From Lachnospiraceae bacterium (GTDB taxonomy: Bacteria > Bacillota > Clostridia > Lachnospirales > Lachnospiraceae): 64,000 bases of DNA. Position numbers and translations under genes: made by a program. This document shows positions 56,729 to 64,000 of the stretch, piece by piece. The notes below the pieces were generated by a model. That model did no database searches and was not told the origin of the DNA. It saw only the letters and a list, made by a program, of their open reading frames with translations. Location: the NCBI GenBank assembly GCA_017618195.1, contig JAFZUW010000003.1, forward strand, positions 23,661 to 87,660, read 5' to 3'. The first letter of the stretch is position 1. Every line of letters starts with the position of its first letter.

Positions 56729-57085
56729 ATGGCGGAATTGAATTCAAAAGAAATTACGAAAATCGTATGTGCGGCGCTTGAGGAGAAGAAAGCGGGAGAT
56801 GTGCGTATCATCGAAATCGGTGACATTTCTCCGATTGCCGATTATTTTATCATCTGCGACGGTCAGAACACCCCTCAGGTTGAGGCAATGGTGGACAACG
56901 TTAAAGATAAACTTTTCGCGGAAGGAATCGAGCCGAAGCGCATCGAAGGCATGAAGAACGCCGGCTGGATTCTGATGGATTACGGCGATGTAGTCGTTCA
57001 CGTATTCTCGAAGCAGGACAGATTGTTCTACGATCTGGAGCGCGTATGGAGAGACGGAAAGACAGTATCGGCGGAAGAACTGTAA
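56729..57085 (+). CDS. rsfS: Ribosomal silencing factor RsfS
   Basis: 118 residues. Binds L14 and blocks subunit joining under starvation. ISPIADYFIICDGQN, EGMKNAGWILMDYGDVVVHVF and the closing LERVWRDGK are diagnostic. AAAGGAG ribosome site. The usual nadD and yqeK neighbours are absent. Confidence 0.95.
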   Translation: MAELNSKEITKIVCAALEEKKAGDVRIIEIGDISPIADYFIICDGQNTPQVEAMVDNVKDKLFAEGIEPKRIEGMKNAGWILMDYGDVVVHVFSKQDRLFYDLERVWRDGKTVSAEEL

Positions 57086-57117
57086 GAAAGCCGGAGTGCA
57101 TAAATAACGAATCGAAA

Positions 57118-57170
57118 AAGCCCTTATGAAAAAAGGAGATATCATCCGATTTCATAAGGGCTTGTTTTTT
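57118..57170. terminator. Bidirectional terminator between rsfS and lexA
   Basis: AAGCCCTTATGAA (57118-57130) pairs with TTCATAAGGGCTT (57151-57163), 20-nt loop, followed by six T; AAAAAG on the other side gives a T-tract on the minus strand for lexA. Confidence 0.82.
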
Positions 57171-57243
57171 TCATTTATACCGTTTAAGAGCCCGGATTAC
57201 CGGTTTCATAAGGCCGTTTCGTCGATAATTCCGAAAGAAACTG

Positions 57244-57855
57244 TCAGAAGAGTCGGAACAAACCGATTACCTTACCGAGAATCTCACACTGATCGACAAT
57301 GATCGGATCCATGTAATCGTTCTCAGGCTGCAGACGGTAGTGTCCTTTCTCTTTATAGAATGTCTTAACGGTAGCGGAGTCATCAATCAAAGCAACGACA
57401 ATCTCGCCGTTTCTTGCAGTGGACTGCTTCTCAACAAGAATCTGGTCGCCGTCATAGATTCCGACGTTAACCATGCTGTCGCCTTTTACACGAAGCATAA
57501 ACGTCTCGGCATTGGGCATGAACTCGGAGGGAATCGGGAAATAATTCTCAATCGATTCCACGGCCAGGATCGGCTGACCGGCAGTAATCGTTCCGATCAT
57601 CGGAACGTTAACGACTTCACGCTTAACAAGATTGAACTCATCATCGATGATCTCTATTGCTCTGGGTTTCGCAGGGTCTCTGCGGATATAACCGTTAGCC
57701 TCCAGAGATTCAAGATGCGCGTGCACGGAAGAAGTGGAGCGAAGTTTCACCGCATCGCAGATATCACGCAAAGCCGGCGGATAACCTTTGGCAAGGATCT
57801 GTTCCTTGATATATTCCAATATCTCTTTCTGTTTTGCTGTAATCTTTCCGGGCAT
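57244..57855 (-). CDS. lexA: LexA repressor
   Basis: 203 residues. SOS master repressor. Winged-helix N-terminus (ITAKQKEILEYIKEQILAKG, SSVHAHLESLEANGYIRR), self-cleavage site Ala92-Gly93 in GTITAGQP, catalytic Ser127 (KGDSMVNVGI) and Lys164 (ATVKTFYK). The ATG at 57855 is preceded by CGGAGGTGCC read on the minus strand. Divergent from a yneA-like gene across an intergenic region with four SOS boxes, so both are under LexA control. Confidence 0.97.
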   Translation of the reverse strand: MPGKITAKQKEILEYIKEQILAKGYPPALRDICDAVKLRSTSSVHAHLESLEANGYIRRDPAKPRAIEIIDDEFNLVKREVVNVPMIGTITAGQPILAVESIENYFPIPSEFMPNAETFMLRVKGDSMVNVGIYDGDQILVEKQSTARNGEIVVALIDDSATVKTFYKEKGHYRLQPENDYMDPIIVDQCEILGKVIGLFRLF

Positions 57856-57885
57856 ATGGCACCTCCGAAATCCGTATTTTTCTAT

Positions 57886-57914
57886 ATTATACCATCGTCT
57901 GTTCGGAAAATCAA
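57886..57914 (-). promoter_or_regulatory. Promoter of lexA
   Basis: On the minus strand TTGATT (57909-57914), 17 bp, TATAAT (57886-57891). The -35 overlaps the first LexA box, consistent with autoregulation. Confidence 0.75.
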
Positions 57915-57926
57915 AACATTTGTTCG
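57913..57926. promoter_or_regulatory. LexA (SOS) box 1, weak
   Basis: AAAACATTTGTTCG: 11 of 14 positions agree with the Bacillus-type CGAACRNRYGTTYG. Covers the lexA -35. Confidence 0.55.
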
Positions 57927-57944
57927 AAAAAAGTACCAAAAAAT

Positions 57945-57958
57945 CGAACATATTTTTG
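57945..57958. promoter_or_regulatory. LexA (SOS) box 2
   Basis: CGAACATATTTTTG: 13 of 14 positions match CGAACRNRYGTTYG. Confidence 0.65.
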
Positions 57959-57982
57959 GTAATTATGATAAGACTTATCCAA

Positions 57983-58011
57983 TTGACAATCGAATAAATG
58001 TTCGGTATAAT
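57983..58011 (+). promoter_or_regulatory. Promoter of the yneA-like gene
   Basis: TTGACA (57983-57988), 17 bp, TATAAT (58006-58011). The spacer is almost entirely occupied by SOS box 3, so LexA binding would block it. Confidence 0.88.
57991..58004. promoter_or_regulatory. LexA (SOS) box 3
   Basis: CGAATAAATGTTCG: 13 of 14 positions, inside the -35/-10 spacer of the yneA-like promoter. Confidence 0.8.
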
Positions 58012-58021
58012 CGAATCATAA

Positions 58022-58035
58022 CGAACGGTTGTTCG
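58022..58035. promoter_or_regulatory. LexA (SOS) box 4
   Basis: CGAACGGTTGTTCG, with a perfect CGAAC/GTTCG palindrome, just downstream of the expected transcription start. Confidence 0.8.
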
Positions 58036-58051
58036 AATCGGAGGTTTCAAC

Positions 58052-58369
58052 ATGGAGATTTTGAAAGGATTTATTAAGAAGCATATTCGTCTTTCCATTG
58101 CCGCACTTGCGCTTCTTGTCGTGCTTGTTCTTATCTTCGGAAGAGGACGCAACAAGGCTCTCGGCAACACCTATTTTGATAAACAGTGTGTAAGCATTGA
58201 AATAGAAGAAGGCGACACCCTTTGGAGTATCGCCAAGTCTTATTATGTTCCGGAATGCGGAAGTATGAACGATTATATTGCCGAAATTAAGAAAACCAAC
58301 CGTCTCTGCACGGATGATATCCATGCGGGCTGTTATCTTATTGTTCCTTATTACATTCCCGCTCACTGA
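58052..58369 (+). CDS. yneA: YneA-like LysM cell-division suppressor
   Basis: 105 residues: short N-terminus, one membrane helix (LSIAALALLVVLVLIFG), then a LysM domain (SIEIEEGDTLWSIAKSYY to YLIVPYY). Bacillus subtilis YneA, encoded divergently next to lexA, has the same architecture and stops septation during SOS. Assignment rests on context, size and SOS boxes rather than on residue identity. CGGAGGT ribosome site. Its last 32 bp overlap the convergent PP-loop gene. Confidence 0.85.
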   Translation: MEILKGFIKKHIRLSIAALALLVVLVLIFGRGRNKALGNTYFDKQCVSIEIEEGDTLWSIAKSYYVPECGSMNDYIAEIKKTNRLCTDDIHAGCYLIVPYYIPAH

Positions 58370-59093
58370 CTTTTGCGGGTTTTCTCCAGCTTGAAAGCGG
58401 CTGCTCCGACGTGACGGCATGAAAGAGTCTTTCCCTGATCCCGGGAGCATCCTGATTAATCTGATTCAGCAGTTTCGTTGCATATTCCCTGGTTGTATTT
58501 CCGTCTGCCTCACACGGGTTTTTAAATACCGGAAGGTTGTATTTGTTCTTAAAGCCTACGATATCACATTCATTGACATAGATCAGCGGTCTGATGAGGA
58601 TAAGCCCCATACGGTCCCATTCCGTAACGGGAGCGAAGGTATGAAACCTTCCTTCGTAAATCAACGACATCAGCATCGTCTCTATGACATCATCTTTATG
58701 ATGTGCGTAAGCAATCTTATTGCAGCCGAGTTCTTTGGCCTTCTCATTCAAAGCGCCTTTCCGCATTTTCGAACACAGCGAACAAGGATTGGTTTCTTTT
58801 CTGTCATCGAATATGATCTTTGCAATTTCCGTCTCGACAACCGTAAACGGTACGTCCAGTTCTTCGCATAGGCTTCTTATCGGTTCGTAATCAATATCGA
58901 ATCCAAGATTTACCGCTATCGCATGTAATTCAAACTTTTTCGGATAGAATCTTTTTAAACCCGAAAGTGCATATAAAAGCGTTAAGCTGTCTTTGCCTCC
59001 GGATATCCCGATTGCGATCCGGTCATTGTCTTCGATCATCTGATAATCATCGACCGCTTTTCTTGTATAACTGAGTAACTGCTGCAGTTTCAA
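58338..59093 (-). CDS. TtcA-like PP-loop tRNA thiolation protein
   Basis: 251 residues, TTG start at 59093 (AGAGGGAAT 8 nt before). ATP-PPase loop ISGGKDSLTLL (about 30-40), paired Cys NPCSLCSKMRKG (about 102-113), AYAHHKDDVIETML, and a late Cys in FKNPCEADGN. This matches the TtcA/TtuA group, which thiolates tRNA using an Fe-S cluster on three cysteines. Whether it makes 2-thiocytidine or another product is not decided by sequence. It converges with the yneA-like gene and overlaps it by 32 bp. Confidence 0.85.
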   Translation of the reverse strand: MKLQQLLSYTRKAVDDYQMIEDNDRIAIGISGGKDSLTLLYALSGLKRFYPKKFELHAIAVNLGFDIDYEPIRSLCEELDVPFTVVETEIAKIIFDDRKETNPCSLCSKMRKGALNEKAKELGCNKIAYAHHKDDVIETMLMSLIYEGRFHTFAPVTEWDRMGLILIRPLIYVNECDIVGFKNKYNLPVFKNPCEADGNTTREYATKLLNQINQDAPGIRERLFHAVTSEQPLSSWRKPAKVSERECNKEQ

Positions 59094-59249
59094 CGTTATT
59101 CCCTCTTATTTTATTGTTCTTCAACAGTATATTCCATGACGTCGATATTTGCAATCCGAACGTAACGTTTTCAAACAGATTTTTTCATAGTATTTCCATG
59201 CATCTTATGGTATAATTATGCCATTAGATACAAGCGGAGGTAGAAACAC

Positions 59250-60176
59250 TTGGAAGCGCGGATGCAAAGAGTTTGTGATGAGATTAAGAAAAATATCAAA
59301 GGTAAAGACGACGTAATCAATAAGGTATTATGTGCAATGCTGGCCGGAGGTCATGTACTTTTGGAAGATATTCCCGGTGTAGGAAAGACCACGCTTGCCG
59401 TTTCGGTTTCGGAAGCAATGTCTTTAACCTATAAACGTGTACAGTTTACGCCCGATGTAATGCCGAGCGACATTACCGGTTTCTCCATGTTTAATCCGCA
59501 AAACAGAGAGTTTGAGTATCACGCGGGAGCAGCAATGTGCAACCTGCTTCTTGCCGACGAAATCAACCGTACTTCTCCGAAGACACAGTCCGCTTTGCTC
59601 GAAGTGATGGAAGAGGGCAAAGTAACGGTTGACGGCAATACGTATTACATTCCGAAACCCTTCTTTGTAATTGCCACGCAGAATCCGTTTGGAAGCGCAG
59701 GTACGCAGCGCCTTCCGGAATCCCAGCTTGACCGTTTCATGATCCGTCTTTCGGTCGGATATCCGAGCCACGTATCCGCAATCGATATTCTGAAATCCGA
59801 CAATCCTTTTAACAAGATTACTGCCGTATTGGATAACGAGCAGTTTATCGCAATGCAGGAGACCGTTGCCGATCTGCATGTGGATGACGGTGTATTTGAC
59901 TTCATCGTAAACATTGCCGAAGCAACCCGTGACAACGAGTACATCGGTCTCGGTGTAAGCCCTCGCGGAACGAAAGCTTTGCTGCGAATGTCCAAAGCTT
60001 ACGCATATATGAACGGTAAGGATTATGTCGGCATGGATGACGTTGTTGCCAATATTCCGTGCGTTCTGTCGCACCGTATCGTCTTAAACTCCAAGGCCAA
60101 GGCAAAGGATATCGATGTTGAATCCGTGCTTCGTTCCATCTGGAATGAGGTGCGCGTTGCAAAGATTACTCAATAA
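59250..60176 (+). CDS. MoxR-family AAA ATPase
   Basis: 308 residues, TTG start at 59250 after AGCGGAGGT. Walker A EDIPGVGKTTLA (about 38-49), Walker B NLLLADEINRTSPKTQSALLEVMEE, sensor FVIATQNPFGSAGT and the LPESQLDRFM arginine-finger region. With the following DUF58 and transglutaminase genes it makes the common MoxR-DUF58-TGase module, believed to help fold or assemble surface or metal-containing proteins. TATAAT at 59211-59216 may be its -10. Confidence 0.93.
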   Translation: MEARMQRVCDEIKKNIKGKDDVINKVLCAMLAGGHVLLEDIPGVGKTTLAVSVSEAMSLTYKRVQFTPDVMPSDITGFSMFNPQNREFEYHAGAAMCNLLLADEINRTSPKTQSALLEVMEEGKVTVDGNTYYIPKPFFVIATQNPFGSAGTQRLPESQLDRFMIRLSVGYPSHVSAIDILKSDNPFNKITAVLDNEQFIAMQETVADLHVDDGVFDFIVNIAEATRDNEYIGLGVSPRGTKALLRMSKAYAYMNGKDYVGMDDVVANIPCVLSHRIVLNSKAKAKDIDVESVLRSIWNEVRVAKITQ

Positions 60177-60263
60177 AGCAGTTTCCTGCTTCCGAGAATA
60201 CGAGAAACAGAAATTCCCTGTTGCATCGAATATGCTATAGAGAATTCACCGGGAGTTGTTGAT

Positions 60264-61340
60264 ATGGCTGATCGTATCATAGCTTATGTGAAATATATAA
60301 TTATCCTGTTTGCCCTTACGGTTTTATATCTTTTCAACAATCATGCGATTACGCTTGCATTGCTGATTGTTGCCGTATTGGTACCGATCGTCTCCGGCAT
60401 AGGATTTTTCCAAAGCAGGGAGAGTCTTTCGGCAGGGCTTTCTTTTCATACCTATTTCATCAACCGCGGCAGTACGGCCAAGCTTACCTTCCGCGTTACG
60501 AATGCATCCTTTTATCCGCATACCAATGTAAAACTGCGGTTTCGGATTCATCATCTGTCCGATGAGACTTCTTACGAACAGGAGATAACATTCCTGGCGC
60601 TTCCGAAGAAAGAACAAGAGCATACATTAACCCTGACGCTGCATAATTGCGGCGTATTCCGTGCTGAATTGATCGGTATAAGGACATCAGGTCTGTTTCG
60701 TCTTGCCGGTACATATAAAACTCTCGATTCATCTGCCGAAATTGTCGTTATGCCGGTCCCGGTCGATCTGAGCGATTCCGTTTCGGACGTAAACCGTCAG
60801 GTTAACGAGGAAGAAGACCTCGTAAGCGAACTCGGTAAAGGTGACAACCGTACGGAGATTTATGACATCCGCGAATACAAGCCCGGCGACGAACTGACAA
60901 CAATCCACTGGAAGCTCAGCGCGAAGGCGGAAGATCTGATGGTAAAGGAATTCTCCGAGGTTTTCGGCGAACAGTTTTCGGTATTCTTGGAAATCGGTTA
61001 TGAGGATTATTCGCAGATGAACGGGTTTTACGACCTGTTATATACAGTAATAACGTTCTTTCTTCAGCAAAAGCTTCGTTTTTCCGTTTCTTATCCCGAC
61101 ACAAAAGGTGATTACGTCAAGATCCCCATTGAACACGAAGAGGATATTATCCAGCTCTTATTAAGGCTGTTTTTCGAAAACCGCACTGTAAAGCAGGAGA
61201 GCAGTGAAGAAGAAACCGTCCCCTTCTACACCCCGCATTCCGGATATATGGTAACATGTAAGCTGCATTCCAAATTTGAAGGAACCGAATTGGTTATGAA
61301 TCATAAGAACCTTGCACGTCTGTATCGCATAACAAGGTAA
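60264..61340 (+). CDS. DUF58 domain protein
   Basis: 358 residues. Two N-terminal membrane helices, a beta-rich middle region, and the DUF58 signature IREYKPGDELTTIHWKLSAK followed by LMVKEF. The C-terminal part is vWA-like. Partner of the MoxR ATPase upstream. GGGAG ribosome site. Confidence 0.92.
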   Translation: MADRIIAYVKYIIILFALTVLYLFNNHAITLALLIVAVLVPIVSGIGFFQSRESLSAGLSFHTYFINRGSTAKLTFRVTNASFYPHTNVKLRFRIHHLSDETSYEQEITFLALPKKEQEHTLTLTLHNCGVFRAELIGIRTSGLFRLAGTYKTLDSSAEIVVMPVPVDLSDSVSDVNRQVNEEEDLVSELGKGDNRTEIYDIREYKPGDELTTIHWKLSAKAEDLMVKEFSEVFGEQFSVFLEIGYEDYSQMNGFYDLLYTVITFFLQQKLRFSVSYPDTKGDYVKIPIEHEEDIIQLLLRLFFENRTVKQESSEEETVPFYTPHSGYMVTCKLHSKFEGTELVMNHKNLARLYRITR

Positions 61341-61350
61341 AGGAGCCCAA

Positions 61351-63837
61351 GTGATCAGTTTTAAGAAAAGACAACTGATGCTTCGCGAGGATTATGCTTC
61401 GAAGTCCGGTATAGAGATTACCGAAATGGGAGAGCGCCTTCAGTCTCCGAAAGAAAGGCTGTATAACTGCCTCTTAAAGGGATTAATGACGTTCATAACG
61501 GTATATTGCCTTAATATGCTCTTTATTACCAGTTTCGAGCTTTCCTGCAGCAAAGCTCTGATCACGTTCGGCGCTGTCATTTTGTCCTTCGGCGTATCCC
61601 TGTTTTATTACAACAAGCTATGCTTTAACCTCGGATTTATCGGACTGTTTCTCGTATTCCTGCCGATATCCTTCGGTCTTGTTATGTATGCGAACAGCGG
61701 TATGAACGCAATCGTAAACATATTGTTTGAAGCGGTTGATAAGAAGCTGAACCTCGAAGGCGTTCGTCATTATCAGGAAATTTATTCCAACCGTTTTATG
61801 ACGATCACGTGCTGTCTGTTTCTGCTGTTATTCTTGGAGGTATGCTTCTTAAATGCCTTTATTTCCGAGCATTTAAGCGGATTTCTGGTTGCCTTGTTTG
61901 TTTATCCGGTAATCCAGATTTGCATGTATTTGTGCGACATCGTTCAATACAAATATATATTCCCCATTGTATTTGTCATCATCATGTGTATGATCATGCG
62001 GCACAGCGAACGGTTCCGGCCGATTCTTTCTAAGAAATACCCGGGCTGTATCATAAAAAAGAATCTGATCGGTTATAATCCGGCCAACAAGCAGGAGAGC
62101 AGTCTGTTATATAAGATCACCGGTATGATCCTGCCGGCTTTTCTGATAATTTTCTTATTGGCTGTCGCGGCGCTTCGGCTGTTTCCGTATACAGCAAGAA
62201 ACAATAACAGTTCCTGGAAAAATTCAACCGATGAAATCGTTTCGGAAGTCGCCATGCACGGTCTTTCTTCGCTGTTTATGAAAGACGAGTATTCCCCGGG
62301 TGGCATTCTGCACGGACGACTCGGAGAGGTAAAAGAAGTATATCAGGATTTCGAAACCGATCTTAAAGTCAGTTATGTTCCTTTTTCCAGTGAGGTTTTA
62401 TACTTAAGAAGTTTTACCGGTACAACCTATTTCAAGAATTCCTGGACATACCACAGCTCCGGCGCTTATGCTTCTGAAATGCCGTATTTTGAGGCGGAAT
62501 ACTGGGAACAGAGATACCTTCAGAACGCAGATCCGTCCGCATTTGCCGTAATGCAGATCAGAAGGGTTGACCCAATCATAATTGATGAGACCTTCCAGCC
62601 GTATTGCGCTGCGGACATGTACCAATACTATTTGTTAAAAAAGACCGAAGAGGACAATCCGAAACTTTTCGAGCATTCTCCTTTGCTGCAAACATGGTCA
62701 AGGCTTTCGGAAAGTGATTCCTTACGCAGTTATTCGAGTTATCTGTATTATCCTGTTCTGTCCGAGGAAGCAGCGGTTAACGCAGGGCAATATGATCAGG
62801 AACGCAATGATTACAGGGATTACGTGTATTCAAAATATTATCTGCAGATTCCGGAAGAACTGAGGCCGGTTCTCGAGCAGATCTGCGAAGAAGAAGGTTT
62901 TCACGGAACAACAATGGAAATCGTCGAGCAGATTCAGGCGTATTTTAACGATAATTTCGTTTACACGCTGGCTCCCGGAAGGACTCCGAAAGGAAGGGAT
63001 TTCGTTCAGTATTTTCTTAAGAAGAAGAAAGGCTACTGTACGCATTTTGCGACGACCGGAGCCTTGCTGTTAAGATGTATGGGCATCCCGACCTGTTATG
63101 TGGAAGGATATGCAATCGACGTTGTAACCGCGGCCGATGCATCGGAAATTTTAGAGAATGAAGATCCGGACAAATGGTACGACGGAGACAACTTTCTGAA
63201 TTCCGCATCCGGAGATCAGGTACCTGTTCTGGAAGTCGAAGTCAGTGATGCACATGCACACGCATGGGTAATGGTTTATCTGGACGGATACGGCTGGTAT
63301 CCGGTGGAATTGACCACCGCAGCAGCTGAAACTTCCGGTGAAGATGAAGATTTCTGGTCAAACTTCGGACGGCTTTTTACCGGTAACAATAACGGCACGA
63401 GTCCGATTGAGCTGCTTACCAAACAGGCGCAGAGAATCGGTTCCGGCTTTCTGAAGATGATCATCGCTGCAGCGATTCTGTTCGGATGCATTATTATATT
63501 CCGGATCGGATACCGCAAGTTTAATCTGTATCTGCTTCCTTCAAACAGACGGCTTTCCAACCAGTATATATTGCTGAATAAGCTGCTGAACCGGTATTAT
63601 CTGAAAGAACCGGTTAACGTATATCATCTGGTTTCGGTTGAAATCGGCAAGAAACTCGGTTTGGAGGAACAGGATCTGACAACATACGCATCGTTAACCG
63701 AACGCGCAAGCTACGGCAAGGATGAGTTAAGCCGAGCGGAATTAAAGACCGCAACCGGGCTTTTCCGAAAGTATATCCGTAAACTGAGAAGCCGTGTTAA
63801 GATGTTACAAAAGATCGGTTTGATGATGAAGGTATAA
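61351..63837 (+). CDS. Membrane transglutaminase-like protein
   Basis: 828 residues, GTG start after AAAGGAG, 10 bp from the DUF58 gene. About seven membrane helices in residues 50-290, a large extracellular part with a transglutaminase-like core: Cys563 in KKGYCTHFATTGALLLRCMG, then HAHAWVMVYLDGYGWYPVE (His and Asp), a last membrane helix (about 700) and a DUF4129-like C-terminal helical tail. The Cys-His-Asp triad is complete, suggesting an active cysteine protease/transglutaminase fold. Ends the MoxR operon. Confidence 0.92.
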   Translation: MISFKKRQLMLREDYASKSGIEITEMGERLQSPKERLYNCLLKGLMTFITVYCLNMLFITSFELSCSKALITFGAVILSFGVSLFYYNKLCFNLGFIGLFLVFLPISFGLVMYANSGMNAIVNILFEAVDKKLNLEGVRHYQEIYSNRFMTITCCLFLLLFLEVCFLNAFISEHLSGFLVALFVYPVIQICMYLCDIVQYKYIFPIVFVIIMCMIMRHSERFRPILSKKYPGCIIKKNLIGYNPANKQESSLLYKITGMILPAFLIIFLLAVAALRLFPYTARNNNSSWKNSTDEIVSEVAMHGLSSLFMKDEYSPGGILHGRLGEVKEVYQDFETDLKVSYVPFSSEVLYLRSFTGTTYFKNSWTYHSSGAYASEMPYFEAEYWEQRYLQNADPSAFAVMQIRRVDPIIIDETFQPYCAADMYQYYLLKKTEEDNPKLFEHSPLLQTWSRLSESDSLRSYSSYLYYPVLSEEAAVNAGQYDQERNDYRDYVYSKYYLQIPEELRPVLEQICEEEGFHGTTMEIVEQIQAYFNDNFVYTLAPGRTPKGRDFVQYFLKKKKGYCTHFATTGALLLRCMGIPTCYVEGYAIDVVTAADASEILENEDPDKWYDGDNFLNSASGDQVPVLEVEVSDAHAHAWVMVYLDGYGWYPVELTTAAAETSGEDEDFWSNFGRLFTGNNNGTSPIELLTKQAQRIGSGFLKMIIAAAILFGCIIIFRIGYRKFNLYLLPSNRRLSNQYILLNKLLNRYYLKEPVNVYHLVSVEIGKKLGLEEQDLTTYASLTERASYGKDELSRAELKTATGLFRKYIRKLRSRVKMLQKIGLMMKV

Positions 63838-63888
63838 AAGAAAAGGGGCGTTTAAAACGCAATGTCATTAAGTTAAGATGACAGCATC

Positions 63889-63927
63889 AAGAGTTCTGTA
63901 TCAGAGATGGTACGGGACTCTTTTTTT
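63889..63927 (+). terminator. Terminator after the transglutaminase gene
   Basis: AAGAGTTCTGTA (63889-63900) / TACGGGACTCTT (63911-63922) with G-U pairs, 10-nt loop, then a T-run to 63927. A smaller hairpin (TGTCAT/ATGACA) is just upstream. Nothing certain follows in the last 73 bp. Confidence 0.75.
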
Positions 63928-64000
63928 CAGTTTTTTTGCTTAAAGCACTTGACAAATGGCACAAGATGTGCGGCCGCTTTCGCTACTGAATCGATTTATG

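Noticed and set aside
63949-63977. Promoter at the right edge (TTGACA at 63949)
   Set aside because: No acceptable -10 at 16-18 bp; the expected position is GC-rich.
1-64000. CRISPR arrays, tRNA or rRNA genes, insertion sequences
   Set aside because: No regularly spaced repeats, no cloverleaf-like gene, no transposase and no terminal inverted repeats were seen when reading through the intergenic regions.

Overview
The window looks like a chromosomal segment of a low-to-medium GC Gram-positive bacterium of the class Clostridia, most likely Lachnospiraceae-like. The support is the gene order radical SAM - DUF2344 - RNase E/G - rplU - prp - rpmA - obgE - yhbY - rsfS, a divergent lexA/yneA pair with Bacillus-type SOS boxes, an L27 with a cleavable N-terminal extension next to its protease Prp, RNase Y, ScpA/ScpB, an indolepyruvate ferredoxin oxidoreductase (anaerobe), and many plain sigma-A promoters with 17-bp spacing. 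No rRNA, tRNA, CRISPR array, insertion sequence or integrase was found.

Layout. 1-737: 5' part of argH on the minus strand. 738-1142: AT-rich intergenic region with the argH promoter, a spaced 21-bp direct repeat and a forward promoter. 1143-14267: nine co-directional genes that form the one clearly accessory and unfamiliar block. They are an HhH/PASTA multidomain protein with a histone-H1-like tail, a coiled-coil protein, two small paralogues sharing a recurring beta-type domain, a 600-residue disordered protein, two TPR-like proteins, a 1578-residue protein with two separate metal-site motifs, and a signal-less N-acetylmuramoyl-L-alanine amidase. 14377-22948: iorAB, a membrane protein gene broken by an in-frame TGA, a PHP phosphoesterase, a HEAT-methyltransferase fusion, endonuclease IV and a large lipoprotein. 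23127-28664: arginine genes argG (minus) and argJ-argB-argD (plus), with maf between. 28791-31653: comEA and a frameshifted comEC. 31810-39009: pssA, holA, rny, an aspartate-type aminotransferase, proC and pyrimidine-nucleoside phosphorylase. 39130-44635: metallophosphoesterase, scpA, scpB, SWIM-SNF2 helicase. 44755-48375: two zinc-ribbon proteins on the minus strand. 48509-57085: the ribosome/RNA-processing cluster with two extra paralogous membrane proteins inserted between rng and rplU. 57244-58369: lexA and a yneA-like SOS division inhibitor. 58338-63837: TtcA-like PP-loop protein, then a MoxR - DUF58 - transglutaminase operon.

The most interesting region is 1143-14267. Four of its proteins appear to share one domain, typified by a Gly-Ala-Gly-Phe-x-Pro-Thr-Phe-Tyr segment followed about 60 residues later by a Pro-x-Pro ending. 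I suspect kinship with the DUF2589 group, but this was not tested. The block also contains a possible lytic amidase and a giant protein with an HExxH site and a zinc-phospholipase/nuclease-like H-x3-D-x5-H site. No sheath, tube, baseplate, AAA+ or secretion ATPase genes are present, so it does not fit a known contractile injection or secretion system. Its function is unknown; a cytoplasmic multiprotein assembly carrying or protecting a cell-wall- or membrane-active enzyme is only a hypothesis.
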